DNA of 64,000 bases, taken from assembly GCF_000747155.1 (NCBI RefSeq), contig NZ_AVCK01000017.1, positions 21,530 through 85,529 on the forward strand, written 5' to 3'. The DNA is from Arenimonas metalli CF5-1 (GTDB taxonomy: Bacteria > Pseudomonadota > Gammaproteobacteria > Xanthomonadales > Xanthomonadaceae). The translations under genes were made by a program, and so were the position numbers. Under the pieces are notes generated by a model, which was not told the DNA's origin, made no database searches, and was given only the letters and a program-made list of their open reading frames with translations. Below, one piece after another: positions 11,724 through 20,852 of this stretch (positions are counted from its first letter, which is position 1; every line of letters starts with the position of its first letter).

Positions 11724-12625
11724 CCGCACGTTCCGTAAGCATGGCCGCCCCCTTCCGTTGGTTCATGAGGGCGCTCGACGCCGGGCGGCGGCAGCCGCGG
11801 GCCCTGTTCGGTGGCTTCGCGCTGCTGCTGGCCGTGGGCATGGTGCCGTCCGTGCTGCAGCTGGCCGCCCAGGCGCTGTTCCCCGCCTCGCCGGGCGCGC
11901 TGATGGTGGCCTACGGCGCGGTGATCGGCCTGAGCCTGGTGCTGATGCCGCCGCTGAGCGGCGCCGCGTTCCGCCTGCTGCACGACTGCGAGACGGGCCG
12001 GCCCGCCGCCGCGACCGATCTCTTCAACGGCTACCGCGACCGCGACTTCGCGGTGCGGATGGTGATGACCGCGCTGCTGCTGATGGTGGCCTACCTCGCG
12101 GTATTCGCCCTGCTGTTCACGGTGGTGCCGGGCAAGGAGTTCTTCTCCGAGCTGTTCGCGCGCGCGGCCGCCACGCCGCCCGGCGGGCAGCCCGACATGA
12201 CCGGCATGCCGCCGCTGCCGCCCAGCTTCCTGCTGTGGCTGCTGGCGGCGTCGGCCTTCCTGGTGGTGCTGGGCAATGCCTACATGCTGGCCTTCGCCCA
12301 CGCCGCGATGGCCGGGCAGGGCGCGGTGGGTGCGGTGGGCGGCGGGCTCGCGGCGACGCTGCGCAACCTGCTGCCGCTGGTCGGCTTCTTCATCGTCGCC
12401 ATGGTCGTTGGCTTCGTGCTGGTGCTGGTCTTCGCGCTCGTGGCCGGCCTGGTGGCGGGCTTGCTGGGCCTGGTCAGCCCGGTGCTGGCGATGGCCGTGA
12501 TCGTGCCGCTCTACCTGGTCCTGATGCTGGTGATTTACGTGGTGATGTTCGGCTTCTACTACCACGCGTGGCGCGAGATCTTCGGCGAGGTCGCCGACGG
12601 CCCGGTGGACGCGCTGGAAGCCTGA
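11720..12625 (+). CDS. BPSS1780-family multi-pass membrane protein, function unknown
   Basis: This 301-residue integral membrane protein has about six hydrophobic segments and a short cytoplasmic N-terminus (FRWFMRALDAGRRQP) typical of the BPSS1780 family found in proteobacteria. The C-terminal motif FGFYYHAWREIFG is characteristic. No catalytic residues stand out. It is translationally coupled to the preceding amidotransferase gene. An alternative start eight codons in (M8) is possible. It ends 10 bp before the convergent RDD gene. Confidence 0.8.
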   Translation: MTARSVSMAAPFRWFMRALDAGRRQPRALFGGFALLLAVGMVPSVLQLAAQALFPASPGALMVAYGAVIGLSLVLMPPLSGAAFRLLHDCETGRPAAATDLFNGYRDRDFAVRMVMTALLLMVAYLAVFALLFTVVPGKEFFSELFARAAATPPGGQPDMTGMPPLPPSFLLWLLAASAFLVVLGNAYMLAFAHAAMAGQGAVGAVGGGLAATLRNLLPLVGFFIVAMVVGFVLVLVFALVAGLVAGLLGLVSPVLAMAVIVPLYLVLMLVIYVVMFGFYYHAWREIFGEVADGPVDALEA

Positions 12626-12635
12626 TTCGCGTCGC

Positions 12636-13325
12636 TCAGAGGCCGCCCTGCGCGACCTCGACGATGAGCTGCACGTAGCGCAGCCCGATGAAGCCGACCG
12701 CGCCGAAGAACAGCGCGACCTGCAGCAGCAGCCAGCTGCGGCCGCCGCGCGGCATCGCCGCCGGGGCGCCCGGCGCCAGCTCGACCCGGGTGCCCGCGAG
12801 GTAGTCGTGCAGGGCGCGCCTGCCGGGCGAGAACGCCGACAGCGCGTGGCCCAGGTGCAGGGCGAACCAGCTCGGGATGCCGGCCACGAAGCGCAGCGCG
12901 ATCCGGCCCGGCCCGCAGCGCGCGCCCTGGAGGTCGGTGACGCGCAGGCCCAGCAGGCGCTTGCCCGGGCTGGCCTGCCAGCGCGAGCTCTCGAACGCCA
13001 CGAACCACGCGGCCGCGATCGCGAACAGCACCAGCGACACCGCCAGCACCAGCCAGAGCAGCTCGCCGGCCAGCCCGGTCATCTCCGCGCGCAGCACCTC
13101 GTCGCCGGTGAACAGGCCGAGCTGGCGCAGCGGTTCGTCGCCGCGCGCCTGCGACAGGTCCAGCAGGTCCCAGATACGGGACTGCAGCGTCTGCAGGCCC
13201 TGGTCGAAAACGAACCAGGCGTCTTGCAGCCGCGGCCACAGCAGCGGCAGCGCCAGCAGGCTGATGGCGCTGGCGTCGGCGCTGTAGGCGGCGTAGCGGC
13301 GCCAGAAGCCGGCCGGCGGGTTCAT
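12636..13325 (-). CDS. RDD-family membrane protein
   Basis: This 229-residue protein shows the RDD layout. FWRRYAAYSADA at the start replaces the usual R-x-x-A-x-x-x-D signature, and later come SPGKRLLGLRVTDLQG and FSPGRRALHDYLAGTRVEL, with about four hydrophobic helices. The family is widespread, and some members are proposed transporters; its role is not established. It lies 4 bp downstream of tatC and probably shares its transcript. Confidence 0.85.
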   Translation of the reverse strand: MNPPAGFWRRYAAYSADASAISLLALPLLWPRLQDAWFVFDQGLQTLQSRIWDLLDLSQARGDEPLRQLGLFTGDEVLRAEMTGLAGELLWLVLAVSLVLFAIAAAWFVAFESSRWQASPGKRLLGLRVTDLQGARCGPGRIALRFVAGIPSWFALHLGHALSAFSPGRRALHDYLAGTRVELAPGAPAAMPRGGRSWLLLQVALFFGAVGFIGLRYVQLIVEVAQGGL

Positions 13326-13329
13326 GCGA

Positions 13330-14061
13330 TCAGCTGGCGGCCCGCGCCGGGCGCAGCATGGCGCCGGCGAGGATGCCCAGCTCGTAGAGCAGGCACATCG
13401 GGATCGCCAGCATCAGCTGGGACACCACGTCGGGCGGGGTGATGATCGCGGCCAGGATGAACACGCCCACGATCACGTAGCCCCGCGCCTCGCGCAGCTG
13501 CGCCGGCGTCACCACGCCCAGCACCACCAGCACCACCACGGCGACCGGCAATTCGAAGCTCAGGCCGAAGGCGAGCAGGATCACCAGCACGAAATCGAGG
13601 TAGCGCGAGACGTCGGGCGCCATCGCCACCGTATCCGGCGTGAACATGGCCAGGAAGCCGAACACCGTGGGCAGCACCAGGAACCAGGCGAACGCGCAGC
13701 CGATGTAGAACAGCAGCACCGCCGCCAGCAGGATCGGCCGCGCCAGCCGCTTCTCGTTCTGGTACAGGCCGGGCGCCACGAAGGCCCAGGCCTGGTATAG
13801 CAGCCAGGGCATCGACGCCAGCAAGGCCACGAAGAAGGCGAGCTTGATCGGGATGAAGAAGCCGCCCGCCACGTCGATGGCCTGCAGCGTGCCGCCGGTG
13901 GGCAGCTTGGCCACCAGCGGCTGCGCGAACAGGTTGTAGAGCTCCTTGGCGAACGGCACCAGCGCCAGGAAGACCACCAGCACCGCCGCCACCCCGCGCA
14001 TCAGGCGCGCGCGCAGCTCCAGCAGGTGGCCCATCAGCGATTCTTCGGCCGGGGCGCTCAT
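13330..14061 (-). CDS. tatC: Sec-independent translocase subunit TatC
   Basis: This 243-residue inner-membrane protein has six helices and the TatC hallmarks: MGHLLELRARLMRGV at the N-terminus, FFIPIKLAFFVALLASMPWLLYQAWAFVAPGL, and FGLSFELPVAV. TatC recognises twin-arginine signal peptides and forms the core of the receptor complex with TatB. Its start overlaps the tatB end by 4 bases. The gene order tatA-tatB-tatC is standard. Confidence 0.97.
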   Translation of the reverse strand: MSAPAEESLMGHLLELRARLMRGVAAVLVVFLALVPFAKELYNLFAQPLVAKLPTGGTLQAIDVAGGFFIPIKLAFFVALLASMPWLLYQAWAFVAPGLYQNEKRLARPILLAAVLLFYIGCAFAWFLVLPTVFGFLAMFTPDTVAMAPDVSRYLDFVLVILLAFGLSFELPVAVVVLVVLGVVTPAQLREARGYVIVGVFILAAIITPPDVVSQLMLAIPMCLLYELGILAGAMLRPARAAS

Positions 14062-14597
14062 GGCTTGGACGCCCCGGGCCGCTTGGTGGCTTCGGCGTCC
14101 GCCGGCACGTCGTCCGGGGTCAGCTTGAACGGCTCCGGGTCGCTGTAGAACTCGAAGTCCGGCCCGGGGTCCGCGGCGGGAACGGGTTCAGATTCAGTTC
14201 CCGGTTCGGCCGCGGCGACAGTCGACGTGTCCGTCCCGGGAACTGAACCTGACCCCGTTCTTGGCGGGATGTCCTGCAGCGCGGTGTCGGCATCGGCCTT
14301 GGCCAGCGCCTCGGCATCGCGGACGCCCTCGCTGGCGGCCTGGCCGGCGGCGGTGACTTCCTTGCCGACGGCCTCGAGTTCGGTGCGCAGGTCCGCGGCC
14401 GGGTTGCCGACGCTGCGCTTGAGTTCGTCGGCGGCCATCTCGCGCTCGAATTCGGCCTTGACCGAATACCACTGCGCCCGCGCCTTGCGCACCCACAGCC
14501 CGGTGTAGCGCGCCGCCTTGGGCAGCCGCTCGGGCCCGAGCACGACCAGGGCCACGACCGCGATGATCAGCAGTTCGCTGAAGCCGATGTCGAACAT
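14058..14597 (-). CDS. tatB: Sec-independent translocase subunit TatB, with a repeat-derived insert in its tail
   Basis: This 179-residue protein has the TatB N-terminus FDIGFSELLIIAVVALVVLGPERLPKAAR, a membrane helix with the GP hinge and an amphipathic helix, followed by a long acidic, Pro-rich variable tail. TatB binds twin-arginine precursors with TatC. The tail contains an imperfect inverted repeat (14181-14259) encoding Gly/Ser/Thr/Glu-rich residues around PPRTGSGSVPGTDTS. The same repeat family occurs in the intergenic DNA at 26486-26572. The insert keeps the frame, so the functional N-terminal part should be intact. Confidence 0.94.
   Translation of the reverse strand: MFDIGFSELLIIAVVALVVLGPERLPKAARYTGLWVRKARAQWYSVKAEFEREMAADELKRSVGNPAADLRTELEAVGKEVTAAGQAASEGVRDAEALAKADADTALQDIPPRTGSGSVPGTDTSTVAAAEPGTESEPVPAADPGPDFEFYSDPEPFKLTPDDVPADAEATKRPGASKP
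14181..14259. repeat. Inverted repeat of the GGGGTCAG type inside tatB
   Basis: The two 24-base arms (14181-14204 and 14236-14259) are inverted copies differing at 2 positions, separated by 31 bases. The right arm contains gaacctgaccccgttc, which is identical to the right arm of the repeat at 26549-26572. Such elements are typical of REP sequences mobilised by REP-associated tyrosine transposases (RAYT). No transposase is present in the window. Confidence 0.75.
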
Positions 14598-14625
14598 GGC
14601 AAGGGTGCCGGCGCGGGGCCGGGAC

Positions 14626-14853
14626 TCAGGAGTCCTTGCGCTGGCTGTCCTGGCGCGAGGTCTCGTCGGACGGCATGTCGCGCTTCTCGCTGCCGATCTG
14701 CGACGGCGGCTCGTCCTTGCCCTTCAGGCCTTCCTTGAAGCCCTGGATGCCTTCGCCCAGGTCCTTGCCGACGCCCTTGAGCTTCTTGGTGCCGAACACC
14801 AGCACCACCACGACCAGAACGATGAGCCAGTGCCAGATGCTGAAGCTGCCCAT
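14626..14853 (-). CDS. tatA: Sec-independent translocase subunit TatA
   Basis: This 75-residue protein starts at the ATG at 14851-14853, which has a good ribosome site (aggga). An in-frame upstream extension to 14928 is not TatA-like and was rejected. It shows the family pattern [39 protein letters not shown]: one membrane helix, the FG hinge, then an amphipathic helix and a short polar tail. TatA polymerises to form the protein-conducting element of the twin-arginine pathway. tatB begins 28 bp downstream. Confidence 0.95.
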   Translation of the reverse strand: MGSFSIWHWLIVLVVVVLVFGTKKLKGVGKDLGEGIQGFKEGLKGKDEPPSQIGSEKRDMPSDETSRQDSQRKDS

Positions 14854-14924
14854 GGGGGTTTCCCTGCGTTGATCCGATGCCGGGAAGGATAGCGCAGCCG
14901 GCCCGCGGCTGCGCTGCCCGTTGG

Positions 14925-15614
14925 TCACTGGGCGAGGGTGTTTTCTTCCAGGCGGTCGCGGAACAGCACCAGCGCGTCCGGGGCGGCATTGGCGCGGCCC
15001 TCGAAGATGGCCCGCGGGGTGGTGTTGGGGCCGTAGGCGCGCTGGTTGGCGCGGTGGTCGATGCGCAGCACGGTGCCGTCCAGGGCCACGCCGGCGAACA
15101 GGCCGCGGGCGCGCGAGTAGCTGTAGATCTCGGCCTTGAGCTGCTCGTCGGTGGCGGCCTGGGCGGTGCGGCCGACCGGGCCGGCGGCCACGCTGGCGTC
15201 GGCGCCGAGGGTGAACTTGCCGTTGACGATGTTGTCCACGCCGCGCGGGCTGCGGAAGACCAGGATCACGTCGGAGGACTGCACGCCGGCCTGGAAGCCG
15301 ATGCTGCCGCCGCCGAGCTTGATGAAGCTGGGGTTGGACCAGGTGCCGTCCGGGCTGCGCACCGAGATCAGGCCCTTGCCGCCCCGGCCGCCCAGCACCA
15401 GGCCGGCCTTGACCACGTCGGGGATGACGGCGATGGCGTGGGCGTCGGTGAACATCTTCTCCGGCACCGCGGTTTCCGGGATGCGCATGATCTCGCCGAG
15501 CACGCGGGCGGCGTCGTTGGCCTTGGCGTCTTCCTTCTCGCCGGCACGGGCCGGGGCGGCGAAGGCGATCAGCAGGGCGAGGGCGGCGGCGAGCGGGGCC
15601 AGCAGGCGATTCAT
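14925..15614 (-). CDS. SYLF-domain (YSC84-like) lipid-binding periplasmic protein
   Basis: This 229-residue protein starts at the ATG at 15612-15614, preceded by a strong ribosome site (ggaggt). A signal peptide (about residues 1-24, ending PARA) is followed by a SYLF domain with the motifs [40 protein letters not shown] and [21 protein letters not shown] proteins bind phosphoinositides or acidic lipids in eukaryotes; in bacteria the role is unknown. It is divergent from hemH and has no partner gene that suggests a pathway. Confidence 0.88.
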   Translation of the reverse strand: MNRLLAPLAAALALLIAFAAPARAGEKEDAKANDAARVLGEIMRIPETAVPEKMFTDAHAIAVIPDVVKAGLVLGGRGGKGLISVRSPDGTWSNPSFIKLGGGSIGFQAGVQSSDVILVFRSPRGVDNIVNGKFTLGADASVAAGPVGRTAQAATDEQLKAEIYSYSRARGLFAGVALDGTVLRIDHRANQRAYGPNTTPRAIFEGRANAAPDALVLFRDRLEENTLAQ

Positions 15615-15732
15615 GGGGGACCTCCGGGAACGAGCGACGGGACGAGTATGGCTTCGCGCCATGAACCGGGCGTGAGCCGTGCCTTCATTCCGGCGATGAT
15701 AGTTTGTGTTCCCCTCACCCGGACAGCGACGC

Positions 15733-16743
15733 ATGACCCCGCCCTATCGCGATGCCCCCGCCGCCACCGGCCCCGGCAAGACCGCCGTGCTGCTGGTCAA
15801 CCTGGGCACGCCCGACGCCGCCACCCGGCCGGCGGTGAAGCGCTACCTGGCCCAGTTCCTGCACGACCACCGCGTGGTCGAACTGACCCGCTGGCTGTGG
15901 TGCCCGATCCTGCACTTCATCATCCTGCCGCTGCGCTCGGGCAAGGTGGCGAAGAAGTACGCCTCGATCTGGATGGAGGGCGGCTCGCCGCTGCTGGTGC
16001 ACACCCAGCGCCTGGCCAGGGCGATGCAGCACTCGCTGCCCGACCTGCCGGTGCGGATGGCGATGCGCTACGGCAACCCGTCCATCCCCTCGGTGCTGCG
16101 CCAGCTCGAGGCCGAGGGCATGACGCGCCTGCTGGTGCTGCCGCTGTATCCGCAGTATTCGGCCAGCACCAGCGCCACCGTGCTCGATGCGGTGAACAAG
16201 GAAATCTCGACCTGGCGCCGCGTGCCCGAGCTGCGCTTCATCGCCGACTACCACGACGACGGCGGCTGGCTCGACGCGATGGAATCGCGCATCCGCGCGC
16301 ACTGGGACCTGCGCGGCCGCGCCGACAAGCTGCTGTTCTCCTTCCACGGCCTGCCCAAGCGCTTCGAGCGCGCCGGCGATCCCTACCCGCGCCAGTGCGA
16401 GGCCGGCGCGCGCCTGCTGGCCCAGCGCCTGGGGCTGTCGGAGAACGAATGGTTCCTGACCTACCAGTCGCGCTTCGGCCGCGAGGAATGGCTGCAGCCT
16501 TACACCGACAAGACGCTGGAGCAGTGGGGCAAGGACGGCGTGGGCACGGTGGACGTGGTCTGCCCGGGCTTCGCGGCCGACTGCCTGGAGACGCTGGAGG
16601 AAATCGCTGTCGAGAACGACGAGGTCTTCCGCCACGCGGGCGGCAAGCAGCTGCGCTACATCAGCGCGCTGAACGAAGAGCCGGGCCACGTCGCCGCGCT
16701 GGCCGCGCTGGCCCGCCGCCACCTGCAGGGCTGGCCGCACTGA
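15733..16743 (+). CDS. hemH: Ferrochelatase
   Basis: This protein of 336 residues from the chosen ATG (15733) inserts Fe(II) into protoporphyrin IX, the last step of protoheme synthesis. Signatures are VLLVNLGTPDA at the start, YPQYSASTSATV, the active-site His in LLFSFHGLPKRF, and the Glu-containing stretch YQSRFGREEWLQPYTDKT. A GTG nine codons upstream would lengthen it slightly. The next gene, an alpha/beta hydrolase, starts on the last base of the hemH stop codon, so the two are coupled. Confidence 0.96.
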   Translation: MTPPYRDAPAATGPGKTAVLLVNLGTPDAATRPAVKRYLAQFLHDHRVVELTRWLWCPILHFIILPLRSGKVAKKYASIWMEGGSPLLVHTQRLARAMQHSLPDLPVRMAMRYGNPSIPSVLRQLEAEGMTRLLVLPLYPQYSASTSATVLDAVNKEISTWRRVPELRFIADYHDDGGWLDAMESRIRAHWDLRGRADKLLFSFHGLPKRFERAGDPYPRQCEAGARLLAQRLGLSENEWFLTYQSRFGREEWLQPYTDKTLEQWGKDGVGTVDVVCPGFAADCLETLEEIAVENDEVFRHAGGKQLRYISALNEEPGHVAALAALARRHLQGWPH

Positions 16744-17600
16744 TGCCGGGCGGCGGGCTGCGCGAGATCCGGCTCGAATCCCCGCGCGGCGAACTGGCGG
16801 CGCTGCGTGGCGGCACCGCCGGCGGCCCGCGCCTGCTGTGCCTGCACGGCTGGCTGGACAACGCCGCCAGCTTCCTGCCGCTGGCGCCGGAGCTGGCCGA
16901 CTTCGACCTGGTGGCGCTGGACCTGCCGGGGCACGGCGCCTCGGCGCACCGTGCGCCGGGCCACGATTACGCTTTCGCGGACTGGATCCACGACGTGCTC
17001 GACGCGCTCGACGGATTGGGCTGGGACCAGGCCGACCTGCTGGGTCATTCGATGGGCGGCGCGATCGCCTGCGCGGTGGCGGCCGCGGCGCCCTCGCGGG
17101 TGCGGCGCCTGGCCCTGGTCGAAGCGTTGGGCCCGATCGCCGGTGATCCGGCCGCGGCCGGCACCCGCCTGCGTGATGCCGTGACGGCGCGCCGGGCGCT
17201 GGCGGCAAGGGCGCCGCGGGTCATCCCCGCCATCGACACCGCGGTGGCGGCCCGGCTCGCGGCCAGCCGCATGACGCCGGAGGCCGCGCGCCTGATCGTC
17301 GAGCGCAACCTGCGCCGGGTCGAGGGCGGCCACGCCTGGCGCAGCGACCCGCGGCTCACGCTGCCCAGCCAGCTGCGCCTGACCGAGGAAACGGTGCAGG
17401 CCATGCTGCGCGCGATCGAAGCGCCGGTACTGGTGGTGGCGGCCGATCCGTCGCCGCCCTACTTCACCCCGGACGTGCGCACGCAGCGCCTGGCCTGCCT
17501 GGCCGACGGCGCGCTGGAGGTGATCCCGGGCGGGCACCACCTGCACATGGAGCAGGCGGCGCGGGTGGCGGAACCCCTGCGGCGGTTCCTGGCGGGCTAG
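16743..17600 (+). CDS. Alpha/beta-hydrolase fold protein
   Basis: This 285-residue enzyme shows HGWLDNA (oxyanion-hole loop), the nucleophile elbow GHSMGG with S103, and GGHHLHMEQ carrying the catalytic His near the C-terminus. The start ATG overlaps the hemH TGA by one base (TGATG). The family includes serine esterases and lyases of small substrates, and the actual substrate cannot be told. The longer open frame running from 14877 through this gene is not real coding until 16743. It converges with the lipoprotein gene, sharing 4 bases. Confidence 0.87.
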   Translation: MPGGGLREIRLESPRGELAALRGGTAGGPRLLCLHGWLDNAASFLPLAPELADFDLVALDLPGHGASAHRAPGHDYAFADWIHDVLDALDGLGWDQADLLGHSMGGAIACAVAAAAPSRVRRLALVEALGPIAGDPAAAGTRLRDAVTARRALAARAPRVIPAIDTAVAARLAASRMTPEAARLIVERNLRRVEGGHAWRSDPRLTLPSQLRLTEETVQAMLRAIEAPVLVVAADPSPPYFTPDVRTQRLACLADGALEVIPGGHHLHMEQAARVAEPLRRFLAG

Positions 17601-18112
17601 TTCGCGGCCTGCAGGCTCAGCGACACCACCGACTGGCCGTCGAGGTCGTCGCGCAGGTTCACCAGCAGGCTGCGGCCGTCCTTCTCGAAGCCCAGCATCG
17701 AGCCGTCGGCGCCCTGCATGGACATCGTTTCCTTCCAGCCGGCGCCGGACTGGCCGCTGCGCATCTGGGAAAAAATTTCCGAAGCCGGCTCGGGGCTGCG
17801 CAGCACGACCGAGGTGGCCGGGCCCATCGTCATCACCGACATCACCTGGTAGTCGCCGGGCAGGGTGATGTCGGTGGGGAAGCCGTCGGGCAGCGGCACG
17901 TTCTCGCCGCTGCTGTGGACCAGTTCGCCCTGCTCGGTCTGCGCGGTGACGCGGTGCACGCCATCCTCGTTCTCGATGTCCACCTCGGCGCCGGTGCTGG
18001 CTTCCAGCGCCTGCTCGGCCAGCGCCTCGGAGGCGGCTTCTTCGGAATTGCCGCAGCCCGACACCAGCAGGGCGAGCAGGGCGGCGGACAGCAGGGTGCG
18101 GTGGCTGGACAT
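17597..18112 (-). CDS. Predicted lipoprotein of unknown function
   Basis: This 171-residue protein has a lipoprotein signal peptide with lipobox LVSGC (C20), then an acidic linker. A short domain follows with PDGFPTDITLPGDYQVMSVM and a C-terminal LLVNLRDDLDGQSVVSLSLQ. I do not recognise the domain; similar small lipoproteins occur across Xanthomonadaceae. It is probably sorted to the outer or inner membrane as a lipid-anchored periplasmic protein. It follows the YgjP-like gene by 39 bp on the same strand. Confidence 0.75.
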   Translation of the reverse strand: MSSHRTLLSAALLALLVSGCGNSEEAASEALAEQALEASTGAEVDIENEDGVHRVTAQTEQGELVHSSGENVPLPDGFPTDITLPGDYQVMSVMTMGPATSVVLRSPEPASEIFSQMRSGQSGAGWKETMSMQGADGSMLGFEKDGRSLLVNLRDDLDGQSVVSLSLQAAN

Positions 18113-18151
18113 GGTGGGCTCCGGACGGGGCGGGTCCCGCGCGGGAACCCT

Positions 18152-18916
18152 TCAGCGGATCAAACGCGCAAGCCGCCCCTTCAAGGCCAAGCCGTCGCCG
18201 CGCAGGTAGTCGCGTTCTTCCCGCCAGCCGGGCCAGCGGGCCTCGACCTCGCGCCAGAAGGCGCGGGAATGGTTGGCGTGGACCAGGTGGCAGAGCTCGT
18301 GCACCAGCACGTATTCGAAGGCCGAGGGGCGGCCCAGCACCAGGCTCAGGTCGAGCTTGAGCTCGTCGCTGGGGCTGAGCGAACCCCACAGCGAGGACAG
18401 CGGCCGCAGCGTGAACTGCCGCGGCGCGCGCGGCAGGCCGGGCAGGTAGCGCGGCAGCCAGGCGCCGAGGTCCTGGCGCGCCTGCTGCTGGTAGAAGTCG
18501 CGCAGGCTGGCCTTGAGCTGGGCGTCGCTGGCCCGTTCAGGCAGCTGCAGCACGATGCCCTCGTCTTCCAGGCGGGTGCGGACGTAGCGGCCTTCGCGCC
18601 AGTGCACCGGCACCTCGCCGCCGCGCAGCGGCAGGGCGTCGGTGCCGCCGCGCACCAGCGGCGGTTCGGCCAGGGCGGGCTGGCGATCGAACTGGGTGGC
18701 GAGCCAGTCGCGGTGTTCGTGCAGGAAGGACAGCGCCAGGCGCTCGGACACGCCGCGCGGCAGGGTGAGCCGCGCGCCCTTCTCGGTGACGATCAGCCGC
18801 AGGCGGCGCGCGCGCGGATCGCGGACCCAGCGCACGTCCACCTCGCGCCCGTCGGCCAGCGCGAGCGGACGCAGCTCGACGGCGGGCGGGGCGGGGCGGG
18901 TGAGCTTGAGGAACAT
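18152..18916 (-). CDS. YgjP/SprT-like zinc metallopeptidase (DUF45)
   Basis: This 254-residue protein has the zinc motif H206-E207-x-x-H210 (VHELCHLVH) with a further His at H216 (ANHSRAFW), the pattern of the YgjP/WLM-type metallopeptidases. The N-terminal half carries VRDPRARRLRLIVTEKGARLTLPRG, as in DUF45 proteins. Bacterial members are often encoded beside restriction or repair genes; here the upstream neighbour, past a REP hairpin, is rdgC. The protein substrate is unknown. Confidence 0.85.
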   Translation of the reverse strand: MFLKLTRPAPPAVELRPLALADGREVDVRWVRDPRARRLRLIVTEKGARLTLPRGVSERLALSFLHEHRDWLATQFDRQPALAEPPLVRGGTDALPLRGGEVPVHWREGRYVRTRLEDEGIVLQLPERASDAQLKASLRDFYQQQARQDLGAWLPRYLPGLPRAPRQFTLRPLSSLWGSLSPSDELKLDLSLVLGRPSAFEYVLVHELCHLVHANHSRAFWREVEARWPGWREERDYLRGDGLALKGRLARLIR

Positions 18917-18948
18917 GCTGCGACTTTAGCCGGAAGCAGCCGAAAGAA

Positions 18949-19013
18949 TGTAGGAGGGACTTCAGTCCCGAAGCTTTTCTCCGAAGAGCTTCGGGACTGA
19001 AGTCCCTCCTACA
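18949..19013. repeat. GTAG-type REP hairpin, copy 1 (65 nt)
   Basis: This is a perfect inverted repeat of 27-base arms (18949-18975 and 18987-19013) beginning TGTAGGAGGGACTTCAGTCC. Each arm also holds a smaller hairpin (gggac-ttca-gtccc). It lies between the rdgC end and the ygjP-like start. The GTAG head and stem recall the SMAG-type REPs described in Stenotrophomonas. It could also act as a transcription attenuator. Confidence 0.85.
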
Positions 19014-19023
19014 GGGGCGCGGC

Positions 19024-19935
19024 TCAGGCCTCGGCGGGGCTGAGCTTCAGGGCCGGCTCGAGCACGGCGAACAGGCGCTTGAGCTCGCCGGCCATCAGCG
19101 CGTAGCGGGCGTCGAGTTCGGCGTGCAGGCCGTCGCGTTCGGTGCCTTCGAGCTGGTCGACGACGCCGTCGAGGAACTTGAGCTTGCGCACCACCAGGTC
19201 GTCGCCGAGCACGAAGCTGACGTGGTCGTCGAGCACCAGCGCCAGCTTGCTGACCTGCTTGCCGGACTCCAGGTGCTTCTTGATCTCGTCGCACAGCAGC
19301 TCCTGGCGCTGGCACTTCACCACCGCGCCGCCGTCGATGGGGTCCTTGAGCTCGCACTCGTCGCCCAGCACCAGGCCGGCCGGCAGCGGCTCGCCGGCGA
19401 TCCAGCCGGTGAGCACGGCGCGCGCCGACACTTCGGCGTTCAGCGGCAGCGCCGGGAAGCTGCCGAGCGCGTGGCGCAGCTCGGACACCACCGACTCGGC
19501 CGACTTCTTCGAGCTCGCGTCCACGGCGATGAAGCCGTGCTGCAGGTCGAGCGTGGCGTTGGTCTGCACCGGCCGCACGAAGGCGCGCGGCAGCAGCTCC
19601 ATCACCAGGTCTTCCTTGAGCCGCTTGCGGGCGCGGCCGCCGAGCTTGCGACCCTCCTTCTCCTCCATCGCGGCGATGCGCTTGCCCAGCTCGTCGTTGA
19701 CGACGGCGCCGGGCAGCAGGCGGTCTTCGCCGCCGAGGGTGATCCAGATCGCGTCGCCGACGCGGTGGCTCATCGCCTCGGCGTCGCGGCCGAAGGGCGG
19801 GATGAAGCCGCGCGACATCAGCTCGGACGGACCGACCGGCTTGAGCCGGCACTCCTCCAGGCGGGCATCGAGTTCAGCGAGGGACTTGGCGACGGTGGTC
19901 GGGAAGCGGAAAAACGTCAAATTACGAAAGAACAT
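19024..19935 (-). CDS. rdgC: Recombination-associated protein RdgC
   Basis: This 303-residue protein begins [12 protein letters not shown] and carries the family stretches SRGFIPPFGR, RLLPGAVVNDELGKRI, DLQHGFIAVDASSKKSAE and LDDHVSFVLGDDLVVRKLKFLDGV. RdgC forms a ring-shaped dimer that binds DNA and restrains RecA. The length equals the E. coli protein (303). Its start overlaps the ttcA stop by a single base (TGATG), so it is the second gene of a ttcA-rdgC unit. Confidence 0.96.
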   Translation of the reverse strand: MFFRNLTFFRFPTTVAKSLAELDARLEECRLKPVGPSELMSRGFIPPFGRDAEAMSHRVGDAIWITLGGEDRLLPGAVVNDELGKRIAAMEEKEGRKLGGRARKRLKEDLVMELLPRAFVRPVQTNATLDLQHGFIAVDASSKKSAESVVSELRHALGSFPALPLNAEVSARAVLTGWIAGEPLPAGLVLGDECELKDPIDGGAVVKCQRQELLCDEIKKHLESGKQVSKLALVLDDHVSFVLGDDLVVRKLKFLDGVVDQLEGTERDGLHAELDARYALMAGELKRLFAVLEPALKLSPAEA

Positions 19936-20825
19936 CAAGTTTCCAGTGCAGAAGTATCGGGGTCGCCGGCGAGCCAGGCGTGGGCGTCGGGCAGGGGCGC
20001 GTCGGAGTGGCGGCCGAGGGCGGCGAAGTCGAACAGGCTGGCGTCGGCCAGCTGCGAGGGTCGCACGTCGGCCAGCGCCTTGGCGATGGTTTCGATGCGG
20101 CCCGGGCTTTCCTTCTCCCACGCGGCCAGCATTCTTCCTACCTGCTTGCGCTGCAGGTTCTCCTGCGAGCCGCAGAGCGTGCAGGGGATGATGGGGAACT
20201 GCTTCCAGTCGGCGTACTCGATCAGGTCGGCCTCGCGGCAGGTGATCAGCGGGCGGATCACCACGTGCTCGCCGTCGTCGCTGGCCAGCTTGGGCGGCAT
20301 CGAGGCCAGCTTGGCGTGGTGGAACAGGTTCATGAAGAAGGTCGCCACCAGGTCGTCGCGATGGTGGCCCAGCGCGATCTTGGTGAAGCCGTTCTCCTTG
20401 GCGTGCCGGTACAGCGCGCCGCGGCGCAGGCGCGAGCACAGCGAGCACATGGTCTTGCCCTCGGGCACCACGCGCTTGACCACCGAGTAGGTGTCCTGCT
20501 CGATGATGGTGAAGGCCACGCCGATCGAGCGCAGGTAGTCGGGCAGCACGTGCTCCGGGAAGCCAGGCTGCTTCTGGTCGAGGTTCACCGCCACCAGCTC
20601 GAAGCGCACCGGCGCCTTCTTCTGCAGCTGCAGCAGGATGTCGAGCATGGTGTAGCTGTCCTTGCCGCCGGACAGGCAGACCATCACCTTGTCGCCCTCC
20701 TCGATCATCCCGTAGTCGGCGATGGCCTGGCCGACCTGGCGGCGCAGCCGCTTCGCCAGCTTGTGGCGCTCGTGGCTGGCCTTGCGCGGCAGGGGGTCGT
20801 GGAGGGGAAGCGTCATGCCGGCCAT
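19935..20825 (-). CDS. ttcA: tRNA 2-thiocytidine(32) synthetase TtcA
   Basis: This 296-residue PP-loop ATPase has CLSGGKDS at about 50-57. The two CxxC motifs, [12 protein letters not shown] and PCTLCGSQ, ligate a [4Fe-4S] cluster. It thiolates cytidine 32 of certain tRNAs. The start ATG allows [15 protein letters not shown]; a second ATG three codons later is equally possible. It is coupled to rdgC. A GTAG-type REP hairpin sits in its upstream region. Confidence 0.96.
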   Translation of the reverse strand: MAGMTLPLHDPLPRKASHERHKLAKRLRRQVGQAIADYGMIEEGDKVMVCLSGGKDSYTMLDILLQLQKKAPVRFELVAVNLDQKQPGFPEHVLPDYLRSIGVAFTIIEQDTYSVVKRVVPEGKTMCSLCSRLRRGALYRHAKENGFTKIALGHHRDDLVATFFMNLFHHAKLASMPPKLASDDGEHVVIRPLITCREADLIEYADWKQFPIIPCTLCGSQENLQRKQVGRMLAAWEKESPGRIETIAKALADVRPSQLADASLFDFAALGRHSDAPLPDAHAWLAGDPDTSALET

Positions 20826-20852
20826 TTTAGTCGCTTTCCCTATGGGAGGGAC

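Noticed and set aside
14877..17600. 907-codon plus-strand frame
   Set aside because: Only the last 285 codons (alpha/beta hydrolase, from 16743) are coding; the rest is antisense to the SYLF gene or a shadow of hemH.
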